Of a DNA stretch of 9,742 nt, positions 1-8,306 are shown one piece after another (position 1 is the stretch's first letter; each line of letters begins with the position of its first letter). This stretch comes from CAG-390 sp964522215 (lineage in GTDB: Bacteria > Bacillota > Clostridia > Oscillospirales > CAG-272): NCBI GenBank assembly GCA_964522215.1, contig CAZFVR010000045.1, positions 1-9,742 of the forward strand, read 5' to 3'. The notes beneath the pieces are model-generated. The model saw only the letters and a list, made by a program, of their open reading frames with translations. It ran no database searches and was not told the origin of the DNA. Both the position numbers and the translations under genes were made by a program.

Positions 1-66
1 ATCCCTCAGGTGCGGGGCATGCTCATCACTTTGCAACGCGACCGCTCCCCCTCAAAAATTCAAAAC

Positions 67-74
67 AAAGGAGA
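67..74 (+). promoter_or_regulatory. Ribosome binding site of deoD
   Basis: The sequence AAAGGAGA lies 7 nt before the ATG at 82 and is a strong match to the anti-Shine-Dalgarno sequence. It decides the start. The reading frame stays open to the left edge of the window, with ATGs at 19 and GTGs further up, but none of those has a comparable site, and the protein family begins close to the ATG at 82. Confidence 0.9.
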
Positions 75-81
75 TATAACA

Positions 82-807
82 ATGCCCGCTTACCCAACAC
101 CTCACATCAATGCCTCGCCTGAGGATTTTGCCCCTACGGTGCTGATGCCCGGCGACCCCTTGCGCTCCAAATTTATTGCCGAAAACTTTCTTGAGGGCGC
201 GCGCCTTATCAACAACGTGCGCGGAATACAGGGCTACACCGGTAGCTACCGCGGCGTGCCGGTCAGCGTTATGGCATCCGGAATGGGCATGCCCTCCATT
301 GGCATATACAGCTATGAGCTTTATAACTTTTTCGGCGTTCAAAACATTATGCGCATAGGCTCGGCAGGTGCCATGCAAAGGGATATCCGCGTGCGGGATA
401 TCGTAATAGGTCAGGGCGCGTGCACCAACTCAAATTACGCCGCGCAGTATAACCTTACCGGCAGCTTTGCGCCGATAGCAAGCTACCCGATGCTGCGCGA
501 GGCGGTTGCCGCCTGCGAACGCCTTGGCGCACGCTATCATGTGGGCAATCTGCTCTCATCCGATACATTTTACGGTGACGACCCGGAGGCCTCCGGCCAC
601 TGGCAAAAGCTTGGCGTGATGGCCGTTGAAATGGAGGCCGCCGCGCTTTACATGAACGCCGCGCGCGCGGGCAAGAACGCACTTGCCATCTGCACCGTCT
701 CCGACCATCTGCTGACAGGCGAGGCCACGAGCGCCGAGGAGAGGCAAACCTCCTTTACCCAGATGATGGAGGTCGCACTTGAGACCGCCGTGGCGCTTTC
801 AAAATAA
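82..807 (+). CDS. deoD: Purine nucleoside phosphorylase, DeoD type
   Basis: This cytosolic enzyme of nucleoside salvage uses phosphate to cleave purine ribo- and deoxyribonucleosides into free base and pentose-1-phosphate. The 241-residue protein matches the usual length of the hexameric, trimeric-fold DeoD family (about 235-240). Visible motifs are GDPLR (residues 24-28, phosphate-binding Arg28), RIGSAGA (91-97, phosphate-binding Arg91 and Ser94), VEMEAAALY (182-190, ribose-binding Met184 and Glu185), SDHLLTGE (207-214, catalytic Asp208) and EERQTSF with Arg221, equivalent to E. coli Arg217. The catalytic set is complete. The stop is 18 nt before the next gene, the DeoB-Cdd fusion, so the two are probably co-transcribed. 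No promoter is visible in the 66 bases upstream of the ribosome binding site, so the operon may begin outside the window. Identification is secure from the motifs; substrate preference (adenosine versus inosine or guanosine) cannot be read from the sequence. Confidence 0.96.
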   Translation: MPAYPTPHINASPEDFAPTVLMPGDPLRSKFIAENFLEGARLINNVRGIQGYTGSYRGVPVSVMASGMGMPSIGIYSYELYNFFGVQNIMRIGSAGAMQRDIRVRDIVIGQGACTNSNYAAQYNLTGSFAPIASYPMLREAVAACERLGARYHVGNLLSSDTFYGDDPEASGHWQKLGVMAVEMEAAALYMNAARAGKNALAICTVSDHLLTGEATSAEERQTSFTQMMEVALETAVALSK

Positions 808-825
808 AGTGCAAAAGCAAGAAAA

Positions 826-2442
826 ATGAAAAAAGCAAAAAGAGTTTTTTTGATAGTCCTTGACAGCTTTGGGATAGGCGCCATGCCGGATGCCGACGAG
901 TTTGGCATCATCCTGCACGGCGGCGATGCGGGGAGCGATACCCTGCGCTCGGTCGCCGCAAGCCCGCGCTTTTCGGCTCCCAACCTGACCCGACTTGGGC
1001 TGTTTAACATCGAGGGACAGGCCAAAAAGAATCCCGCCGCCACGCCGCGCCGCCCCGAGGGGGCTGTGGCGAGGCTCTCGGAGCTTTCCCGCGGCAAGGA
1101 TACCACCATAGGTCACTGGGAGATAGCCGGGCTGATCTCACCCGAGCCGATGCCCACCTTTCCGCAGGGCTTTCCCGCAGAGCTGATAGAGCGCTTTAGC
1201 CGAGCCACCGGGCGCGGCGTGCTTTGCAATCTGCCCTATTCCGGCACGGCGGCGCTGGCCGACTTTGGCGAGGAGCATATGCGCACGGGGGATCTTATCG
1301 TTTACACCTCGGCAGACAGCGTGTTTCAGATCGCCGCGCATGAGGACATCCTGCCGCCCGAAGAGCTTTACAAATACTGCCGCATAGCGCGGGAGATGCT
1401 TTGCGGCGAGTACGCCGTGGGGCGCGTGATAGCCAGACCCTTTGAGGGTAAGGCGCCAAACTTCAGCCGAACCTCACGCAGGCATGATTTTTCGCTTGAG
1501 CCGCCCGCCGACACCATGCTTGATGCCATAAAGGCGGCGGGGCTTGACATGCTTGGCGTTGGTAAGATACATGATATCTTTGCCGGGCGCGGCCTTAGCG
1601 AGTATGTTTATGCCGAGGATAATGCCGACGGCATGAGGAAGACCGCGGCCTATGCCGAGCGCGATTTTAACGGTCTTTGCTTTGTGAATTTGGTGGATAC
1701 CGACTCAAAATACGGTCACAGGCGGGACGTTGACGGCTACGCCGAGGCAATATCCGAATTTGACCGCTGGCTTGGCGGCTTTTTGCCGACAATGCGGGAG
1801 GGGGATGTGCTGATGATCACCGCCGACCACGGCTGTGACCCCGCATTTACCATGACCACCGACCACACGCGCGAGTATACGCCGCTGCTTATAACGGGTC
1901 CCGGCATTGCGCCGCAGGATCTTGGCACACGTGCGGGCTTTGATAATATTGCCGCTACGGTGTGCGGGCTTTTGGGTGTGGAATATAAAACAAGCTCACC
2001 GGGCTTTGCCGCCGAGCTCTCCTGCCCACCCGAGCTGCTGATACGTGAGGCACGTAAGGCGATGGCAAATGCCTACGCTCCCTACTCCGGCTATACCGTT
2101 GGCGCGGCACTGCTTGGCAGGGACGGCAGGATATGGCGCGGATGCAATATTGAATCATCATCATATTCTCCCACCAACTGTGCCGAGCGGACGGCCATTT
2201 TCAAGGCGGTCAGCGAGGGCGCGCGCGAGTTTGCCGCAATAGCAGTCTGCGGCGGGCATGGCGGGGATATACGAAAGGCCTTTCCGCCCTGCGGCGTTTG
2301 CCGCCAGGTGATGGCCGAGTTTTGCGCCCCGGGCGAGTTCCGCGTGATACTTGATACCGGCTGCCCAGAGGCATACGGCATGTATACGCTTGAGGAGCTG
2401 CTGCCCTTGGCATTTGAATTGGAAAAGACGCCACACGAGTGA
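826..2442 (+). CDS. deoB-cdd: Phosphopentomutase fused to cytidine deaminase
   Basis: A single 538-residue protein contains two complete salvage enzymes. Residues 1 to about 398 are phosphopentomutase (DeoB, alkaline-phosphatase superfamily), which interconverts (deoxy)ribose-1- and -5-phosphate. It shows VLDSFGIG (metal ligand Asp13), GKDTTIGHWE (phospho-acceptor Thr93), DTDSKYGH (Asp293, His298), TADHG (Asp334, His335) and TDHTREY (His347), matching the two-Mn site known from Bacillus DeoB. Residues about 403-538 are a homotetrameric-type cytidine deaminase, with APYSGYTVGAA, CNIESSSY, NCAER (zinc ligand Cys452, catalytic Glu454) and PPCGVCRQ (zinc ligands Cys489 and Cys492). Both halves are full length, and the linker is only a few residues. 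There is no gap or ambiguous base at the junction. The ATG at 826 has no good Shine-Dalgarno site, so translation may be coupled to deoD 18 nt upstream. A deoB frameshift or lost stop codon merging two genes is the main alternative. Confidence 0.93.
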   Translation: MKKAKRVFLIVLDSFGIGAMPDADEFGIILHGGDAGSDTLRSVAASPRFSAPNLTRLGLFNIEGQAKKNPAATPRRPEGAVARLSELSRGKDTTIGHWEIAGLISPEPMPTFPQGFPAELIERFSRATGRGVLCNLPYSGTAALADFGEEHMRTGDLIVYTSADSVFQIAAHEDILPPEELYKYCRIAREMLCGEYAVGRVIARPFEGKAPNFSRTSRRHDFSLEPPADTMLDAIKAAGLDMLGVGKIHDIFAGRGLSEYVYAEDNADGMRKTAAYAERDFNGLCFVNLVDTDSKYGHRRDVDGYAEAISEFDRWLGGFLPTMREGDVLMITADHGCDPAFTMTTDHTREYTPLLITGPGIAPQDLGTRAGFDNIAATVCGLLGVEYKTSSPGFAAELSCPPELLIREARKAMANAYAPYSGYTVGAALLGRDGRIWRGCNIESSSYSPTNCAERTAIFKAVSEGAREFAAIAVCGGHGGDIRKAFPPCGVCRQVMAEFCAPGEFRVILDTGCPEAYGMYTLEELLPLAFELEKTPHE

Positions 2443-2645
2443 TGTTAGCGCTCCGCGCGGATCGCAGCCGCACTTTGTGCTGATGATCGCGGAAGAAGTA
2501 CTGTTTTCTTTGCCGTAGTGGCGCACTGCGGTCGCCCGCGCGGCGGGGATCTTCATATGAGCCAACTTGGTGCGGGGAGGTTTTTTTCCGGGGCCTTGCC
2601 CCTCAACATCCGCAGCCTACCTACCCGAGTTGCTCCCAATATATA
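2443..2645. other. Structured intergenic spacer between convergent operons
   Basis: About 200 bases lie between the deoB-cdd stop and the terminator, with no convincing gene. The stretch is rich in short palindromes. One compound hairpin at 2453-2492 pairs CCGC/GCGG and GATC/GATC around an inner GCAC-ttt-GTGC stem. A second, at 2590-2602, is GGGGC-ctt-GCCCC and follows a run of seven T. CCGCGCGG occurs twice (2453-2460 and near 2537). On the - strand a frame is open from about 2565 into the antisense of cdd, but it lacks a ribosome binding site. The spacer resembles an intergenic repeat rather than a coding region, but copies elsewhere could not be checked. Confidence 0.5.
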
Positions 2646-2690
2646 AGCAACCCCACCGGATAGTATCCGGTGGGGTTGCTTTGTTATTTA
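2646..2690. terminator. Bidirectional rho-independent terminator
   Basis: The arms 2646-2662 and 2664-2680 are perfect reverse complements around base 2663. They form a GC-rich stem of about 16 bp (AGCAACCCCACCGGAT) with an AGT loop. On the + strand it is followed by TTTGTTATTT and would end the deoD/deoB-cdd transcript. On the - strand it begins just after the transglutaminase gene's stop codon (2684-2686) and is followed by TTATATATT. A single element therefore serves both convergent operons. On the + strand the T-tract overlaps the last codons of the opposing gene. Confidence 0.92.
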
Positions 2691-5600
2691 AGCTCTAAGA
2701 AGTGCCAAAGCGCGGGGAGCTTTTTGAGGTCCTCATCCGAGATATCGACTCCCGCCCCGCCAAACTCGGCGGCGGCGATGATATCCAAGCATTCGGCCAT
2801 CCGCCCTGCGGTCATCCGGGGCTGTTTTTGGACAGCCGAGGGATCGGCGGCAGCGGCATCGCGTGCGCGAGCACTCAGCTCCTCGCCCAGATCCTGCCAG
2901 AGCCTTGAGGCAAGCTCGCCGCGGAACTCACCCGGGCGCGGCTCAAACCCAAGCTTTGCAAGCCTTGGGGTCAGCTCATCCGAGTATTGTTTTACCAGTG
3001 CCGTGCGAGCCGCACTGTCAAGCGACTGCGGTGCGGCAAGCGTTGCCAGCATGCGCTCGATGGCGGCCTGCCGTGCCTTGGCGCGGCGACGGCGGATGAT
3101 GAGCGTTGCCGCACACGCGGCGATCAGCAAAATTACAACGGCGGCGATGATCACCGTGCGAATCATCGCGCGGCGTCGCTCGGCCTCCTCCTGCTCGCGC
3201 AGAAGTGCCGCTATCTCCTCCTCGCTGAGTCCGCCCTCGTCGGGATCCTCCTCATCCTCCCCGCCTGCCCAGCCGGGAGTGGTATCGATCCTATCGGAGG
3301 ATGCATACTCGTATATCGCCGAATAGTATGCGGGCGTGGCCTCGTACTGTACCCAGCCGATGCCGTCATACCATACCTCCACCCATGCGTGAGCCTCACG
3401 ATCCCGCACGGTGGCAAAGTAGCCGTCGCTGCCGCGGCGGACGAAATTTGAGGCGATATAACCGTCCACATAGCGGGCGGGAATGCCGGCCTCGCGCAAC
3501 AGCAGTGCAAGAGAGGATGCAAATTGCACGCAGTAGCCCTCATGCGTGACGGTAAGGAAGCGCTCAACGCCGTCCAGCCCCTCGGTCTCGTCAAGCGTGG
3601 GGGTGAGCGTGTAGCTGCAGTTATCGCGCATCCAATTTATTATCTCCATAACAAGCTTGTGCCGCTGGGTGTAGACCTCGGCATCGGTGACAAGAGAGGT
3701 CGGCTTGTAGGGCTGTTTTTGGTTTGCGTACTCGTTATGCTCGGCGGCACGGGAAAGATCCACCGGAATGATGCTGCGTATCTCTTCCCCCTCTTCGGTG
3801 TAATCCACCGTTTCAACATGCGCCGAGGAGATGATCTCCGCCAGCAGATCCGCAATGATACTGCTGCCCGCCTTGGCGGTGTAGGTATCATAAACATAGC
3901 GTGTGTAGTAGTCGCTGACGCGCCAAGTGCCGGAGAGTGCGGTCTTTTGCTCCTCCGAATAAAATTCAAGATAGTTGATCATCGCCGGCAGGTCGGGGGC
4001 GGCAATGTAGGGTGCGCCCTCCTCGACCTCAACCATGCGCTCGGCACTCTTTTTTTGCAGCTCGCCTGCGGACGAGTAAATATAGCGGTAGACAACGTCC
4101 TCGGCATCATCCGGCACTTCGATCGTAACCGTGCCGTCCTCTGCGTAGCTCACAGTATAGTAGAGCTCGCCCTCGCGGTATACGGTATAGCTGCCCTCGC
4201 CCGTCTCCTCGGTGTGGAAAATGCCTGCGCTTGACTGCACACTGCCGTATTTTGCAAGCGATTCGGCTTTTTCATTTTTATCCTGCTCGATAAGCCCGCG
4301 GTCGATATTGAACTGCGCTATTGCCGCGGCAACGTTTTGGCTAAAGGAGGAGGTCTTCATTGAGGTGATGTACGCCACAGCGCCATAGCCCTCGGTATCC
4401 CTTGCAAACTTGTAGCCGGTGTAGATGCCGTCAAAAAAGTTGACGTAGGTCACATTCGATGGGTCGGCACTTTTCCATGCACGCAGTGCAGTGGTGGTGC
4501 GCCCGCCCGTGGACTCGATGGTGGGATTATACGCCCGCATGGTAAAGGACGGCAAAAATGCGGAGTACCCGATGTTTTTGAGTCGCTTTACATTGACCTG
4601 CATGGAGATCAGCGCGTATTTTGTGGAGCTGTTGCCGTACCTGCCGGAGGCAAAATCCAGATCTCTGACCACACTTGGCGCAATGTAGCCGTAAGTGCCG
4701 CGCAGCATCGCCTCCGATGGGTCGATGGCAGTGCCAAACAGCTCGCGATAGGTCAAAAATGCCTCGCTGTCGGTGGTGGCGGTCAGCCAAGAGCTGCTCT
4801 CGCGGTCGTAATCGGTCGCCACCCAGCCGCGCAGATAGATGGGATATCCCGCGCTTGGCGCGTTGACCTCAAATATCGGCTCGCCGGTGTAGAACGGATG
4901 CGTGGCCACGGTGGAGCGCGGCGCAAAGCCTGCGGCCTCGCCCTCGTATGCCAGCTCGTCAAGCAGTGGGTCATCCCCCATCAGCAAAGCGGTCACATAC
5001 TCGCGGTAGTAATCCAGCTTTTGATCTATCGACTTTATTATGCTGAAGCTGCCGGAGGTGGTTAGCGCGGGGATGAACAGCATCAAAAGGACGATGCCGC
5101 ATGCGGTCGCCCCCGCAAAGCCTCCCGCAGAGGCGCGTGCGATGCTGACGGCCCTGTCTGCGGCGGCGGCACGGCGGCGCGCGCCCAAGATCTCACGGTC
5201 GCGCAGGCGGCGAGCCTTGCGGTCAGCCTTGCGGCGGGCCTTGGCCGCTCTCCGCTCGGCGTGGGTGAGTGCGCGCCCGCGCTCACCCTTGCCGCGTGCT
5301 TTTTTGGCATTTTTTTGTTTTTTCTTTGAGGGGGAGGAAAAATACTCGCTTATCTCCTCATCGGCCGAGCGCACGCCCGCATCCCGCTCGCGCTTTGCGC
5401 GGCGGCGTTCGGCGCGCCTTTCGGCACGTGCCGCCCGCTTTGCCTGCTTTGCCTCCCGTTTTGCGCGGCGGCGTGCCTCGCGGGAGGTCTCCTCGTCCGC
5501 CAGTGCCTCGGTGGCGACAGGCTCAAAGATCATAGTTTCGGTATCGTATTTGTCGGCGGCGGGACTGCGCAGATATATGCCGTCATAAACGCACATGCAC

Positions 5601-6813
5601 AGCGCGCCGGAAAACGCGGCTATGATCATCATTATCCCCCAGTTGGAGGAGGTAAGGTTGTATACGAATACCGGCACCAGCGTGAGTACCGTTACCGCCA
5701 CGGGGATGGCGGGTCTTGCGCGGCGCATGAGCGTTGGCAGATACGCCAGCGCAAAGATACAGCAAACGATGCACGCCGCAACTGCCACACAGCCGCCCTG
5801 ACCGAGTGGGCCATACTCCGCAGGCTGTTCAAAACGGATGATGGATAAAAATCCGCGCCCGTGCAGGCGGGTGACCACTCCGTTGACTACCGCGCGGTAG
5901 ATATAGACCGCGTTTGGAAGGACGGCGGCGGCCGCCGCACCGCCGACTGCTATGATCGATATCGGCAGTGCCGCCCGCCGCGTGGCGCGGAGGGTGCAAA
6001 GCAGTCCGAGAACACTCAATACAAGTGCGGCAAGTGCGGGGATGGCGGCACTTAGCCCCCCCTCTGCCTCGCTGAAAAAGCCCAGCGCATCAAGCAGGGT
6101 AAAGCTCATGCCGAAAATGGCAAAAAAGATGACGGCCGCACGCAGGATAAGTCCCCAAAGCTCGGCCGCAGCCGAGTGATCGGAGGCATCGGGCGGGCAT
6201 ATCATCGGGCGGGCAAGCAGTGGGCGGATGGCCTGCTGCTTTTTTGCCCGCCGCCGCGCACGCCGCGCACGCCGCGCCTCTCGCTTTTTTTGCTTTGCGG
6301 CACGACTCGCCGCGCGCTTTGCGGCAGCCTTTGATCCGGCGGATGCGGCATCTGCCGGGTCATCCGTCCCCACCGCTTGATCTATTGCAGAAAATTCGGC
6401 ATTTTCGGCATTTTTGTTGGTGATATTGCCCGAATCCGCCCTATCGATTGCAGAAAATGCATCGTTTTGGGCATTTTTGTTGGTGATATTGCCCGAATCC
6501 GCCCTATCGATTGCAGAAAATGCANNNNNNNNNNNNNNNNNNNNNNNNNNNNNNNNNNNNNNNNNNNNNNNNNNNNNNNNNNNNNNNNNNNNNNNNNNNN
6601 NNNNNNNNNNNNNNNNNNNNNNNNATTTTTGTTGGTGATATTGCCCGAATCCGCCCTATCGATTGCAGAAAATGCATCGCTTTGGGCATTTTTGTTGGTG
6701 ATATTGTTCAAAGCCTCATTTTCGATTGCAGAAAATGCGCCGTTTTCGCCGTTTTTGTTGTTGATATTGACGGCATCCTGTGCGCGATGGCCGATATTTT
6801 GGTTATTCGGCAT
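2684..6813 (-). CDS. TgpA-like membrane transglutaminase with N-terminal repeats (gap inside)
   Basis: Large membrane protein with an extracellular transglutaminase-like domain and a DUF4129-like C-terminal tail. The visible sequence is 63 codons (6813-6625), a 100-N filler, 50 codons (6523-6374) and 1229 residues from 6373 to the stop. Numbering from 6373: a basic Ala/Arg/Lys tract at 11-46; six membrane helices at about 72-98, 107-128, 134-153, 193-215, 222-240 and 246-268; a cytoplasmic loop of over 100 residues rich in Arg, Lys and Ala (297-408); helix 7 at about 418-438; an extracellular region 439-1070; helix 8 at about 1073-1092; and a cytoplasmic tail. The catalytic set is GYC (Cys948), EAHAW (His995) and YEATP (Glu1011 in the usual Asp position). 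ATG 6813 has AGGTGA 5 nt upstream and overlaps the DUF58 stop by 11 nt. Calls starting at GTG 6373 are gap artefacts. The substrate is unknown; it may be a protease or peptidase rather than a cross-linker. Confidence 0.85.
6382..6785 (-). repeat. 63-bp tandem repeat array encoding 21-residue units
   Basis: Units begin at 6382, 6445 and 6508, and, beyond the gap, at 6660 and 6723, each 63 bp apart. The 35 bases just after the gap (6625-6659) are identical to 6473-6507. Central units differ at very few bases, while the edge units (6382 and 6723) have diverged, as expected for an array growing by slippage or unequal exchange. Read on the - strand, each unit encodes approximately AFSAIDRADSGNITNKNAQND, so 63 bp preserves the frame. 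A more degenerate unit (RAQDAVNINNKNGENG) sits at the protein N-terminus. The units are Asn-rich and less GC-rich than the rest of the gene. They lie before the first membrane helix and so are predicted to be cytoplasmic. Confidence 0.95.
6525..6624. other. Assembly gap (100 N) inside the repeat array
   Basis: Exactly 100 ambiguous bases, a conventional placeholder for a gap of unknown size, fall inside the tandem repeat. The repeat phase on the two sides fixes the true missing length at 11 + 63n bases: after the AAT codon at 6627-6625 the unit needs 11 more bases before the T at 6524. A 100-base filler leaves the wrong remainder modulo 3 and creates a false frameshift. Copy number is therefore undetermined. 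Confidence 0.97.
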
Positions 6814-8302
6814 GCCGCTCACCTGCCTCTCTGCCGCGTGTATCCTGTGCGGCGTGTGAGATATCCGTGTTATGGGTCACAAGCTGTCGCCCGCCCTCGC
6901 CAAGCTGTGCGCGGCAGTTCTCGATATAAGCGTGATGCTCATTTGCATCGGCAAAGCGCTCGACGGGATCGTAGAGCATCACCTCTACCGATACCGCACC
7001 GTCCGATGAGTGCGCACCGCAAAAAGCGGCCAGTGAGCTGTCATCGATGGCGGGAATGACATAGATATTTCTTGCCTCGCCGCCGTCGCGCAGCATGGCA
7101 GAAAGCTCGGTCACCTGCCGCCGCGCACTGCCGCGAATTATCGGGGCGGTGGCAAAGACCTCAAATATCAGCGCAAGGTCGGCCTCGCTCGTCAGCTCAT
7201 AGGCAAACGCGCCAAGCACCGCGCGCTCGTCAAACCACAAAAGCCGCACGGCGTTGCCCGCACGCAGCTCGCGCAGGACAGCGGCTATGGTCAGCTCTAC
7301 CGCGCCGTCGGCGCAGTATTCGTTCATATCCTCGTAGTACTCGGGGCGGGCAAGACGAAGCGGCGCGGGGAGAGCTGTGCCCTCTGCGACCTCCTCCTTT
7401 GCCGCCGTCTTGGCCTTTTTGGAGGTCTTTTTTGTCTTTTTGGACTTTTTGGTCTTCTCGCGTCCCTCGTCCTCGCCAACATTTGGCTCGGGCGCGGTGT
7501 ACGCCCCCGGATCCTCGTCCGGGAAGTGCGCTCCCATATCGCAAAAGATGTTGGTCATTGAGGTCGTGCCGGTGTTGTAATCGCGCACCACAAGCTCCTC
7601 TCCCTTGGAGGAGAGGTTCCAGTGTATGCTTTTCAGCGTATCGCCCAGCCTATACTCGCGAATATCGCTGACCTCAAGCTTATCATAGCTGTATGGCAGC
7701 TTTACCGTTTGCTTGGCAGAATCCGATGCCGCACGCCCGGGGTCATCATCTATCCACAGGCGGCGCGGCATTACCTCAACCGTTTCATAGCGGTCGATAT
7801 CGATGCGCATGCGCAGGATGCGAAAGAGATCGTACACGTAAAAGCACCGCACGCCTATCTCGTACCTGCCGCGAAAGCGAAAACGTACCGAATTTTTTAC
7901 GGTGTAGGATTCACCCGGCGCGAGGGATATTATCACCTCACGCTCTGAAACTCGCACCGAATTTGTCTGCGGCAGGCAGAGCATTACCCGAGTAAAGGGG
8001 AACGCCAGCCAAGACTCGTTTATCATTCTAAACTCGTATTCATAGGGCGCGAGCTTTTCGGTCTTGCCGCCCTCACCGCTCATTGTGACCTTAAGCGCCC
8101 CGCGTGCGATAAAAAGATAGATGAGCGAGGACAGCGGCAGCAGTATTATAAATGTAAAAAACAAATTGGATGCCGCCGCGCGCAGGGCCTGCGTGAATAT
8201 CAGCGCGGCTACCCAAACGACGGCGTATATCGGTGCTCCGGCGGCAAGGGAGAGCGTGCGCTGCGAACGCTCGGCCTCGCCTTTTTTCCTTTTCCTTGAC
8301 AT
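6803..8302 (-). CDS. DUF58 domain membrane protein
   Basis: A 499-residue protein of the DUF58 family, which is regularly encoded next to MoxR ATPases and transglutaminases. Two adjacent membrane helices lie near the N-terminus (about 22-44 and 45-66). A beta-rich stretch (about 70-175) follows, and then the family signature DIREYRLGDTLKSIHWNLSS with LVVRDYN just after it (about 213-243). The following vWA-like half begins NIFCDMGAHF, so the DxSxS metal-binding motif of classical vWA domains is absent. A low-complexity Lys/Thr tract (about 275-304) interrupts this half. The ATG at 8302 lies 4 nt after the moxR stop. An upstream in-frame ATG at 8392 would bury 30 extra, non-family residues within moxR and is rejected. 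The stop overlaps the start of the transglutaminase gene by 11 nt, suggesting translational coupling. The molecular function of DUF58 is not established; a scaffold or adaptor role at the membrane is inferred. Confidence 0.93.
   Translation of the reverse strand: MSRKRKKGEAERSQRTLSLAAGAPIYAVVWVAALIFTQALRAAASNLFFTFIILLPLSSLIYLFIARGALKVTMSGEGGKTEKLAPYEYEFRMINESWLAFPFTRVMLCLPQTNSVRVSEREVIISLAPGESYTVKNSVRFRFRGRYEIGVRCFYVYDLFRILRMRIDIDRYETVEVMPRRLWIDDDPGRAASDSAKQTVKLPYSYDKLEVSDIREYRLGDTLKSIHWNLSSKGEELVVRDYNTGTTSMTNIFCDMGAHFPDEDPGAYTAPEPNVGEDEGREKTKKSKKTKKTSKKAKTAAKEEVAEGTALPAPLRLARPEYYEDMNEYCADGAVELTIAAVLRELRAGNAVRLLWFDERAVLGAFAYELTSEADLALIFEVFATAPIIRGSARRQVTELSAMLRDGGEARNIYVIPAIDDSSLAAFCGAHSSDGAVSVEVMLYDPVERFADANEHHAYIENCRAQLGEGGRQLVTHNTDISHAAQDTRGREAGERHAE
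6819..6824 (-). promoter_or_regulatory. Ribosome binding site deciding the transglutaminase start
   Basis: On the - strand AGGTGA, a perfect complement to part of the 16S rRNA tail, ends 5 nt before the ATG at 6813. It lies within the last codons of the DUF58 gene. It supports the start at 6813 over the in-frame GTG at 6822, which sits inside this site, and over the GTG at 6373 downstream of the gap. Confidence 0.75.
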
Positions 8303-8306
8303 GGGA

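Noticed and set aside
10..81. N-terminal extension of DeoD to an upstream start
   Set aside because: The extension has no ribosome binding site and no family similarity, while AAAGGAGA directly precedes the ATG at 82.
2161..2565. 134-residue - strand frame downstream of deoB-cdd
   Set aside because: Most of it is antisense to the well-supported cytidine deaminase, and no ribosome binding site precedes either candidate ATG.
3340..3350. Glutamate in place of the usual catalytic aspartate of the transglutaminase domain
   Set aside because: Treated as a normal variant: from memory, a W-x-x-[FY]-E-x-T-P ending is common in Firmicutes members of this family, so it is not evidence of inactivation.
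6445..6722. CRISPR-like array
   Set aside because: The 63-bp units are contiguous with no unique spacers, and they encode an in-frame peptide repeat within a gene.
6382..6822. Separate 146-residue repeat protein on the - strand
   Set aside because: It ends at 6382 only because the 100-N filler shifts the frame. With the correct gap length the frame runs into the transglutaminase gene.
6377..7059. Several + strand frames through the repeat array
   Set aside because: They are reverse-strand readings of the 63-bp repeat, kept open because the unit length is a multiple of three, and they cross the N filler. The - strand reading connects to a real gene in both directions.
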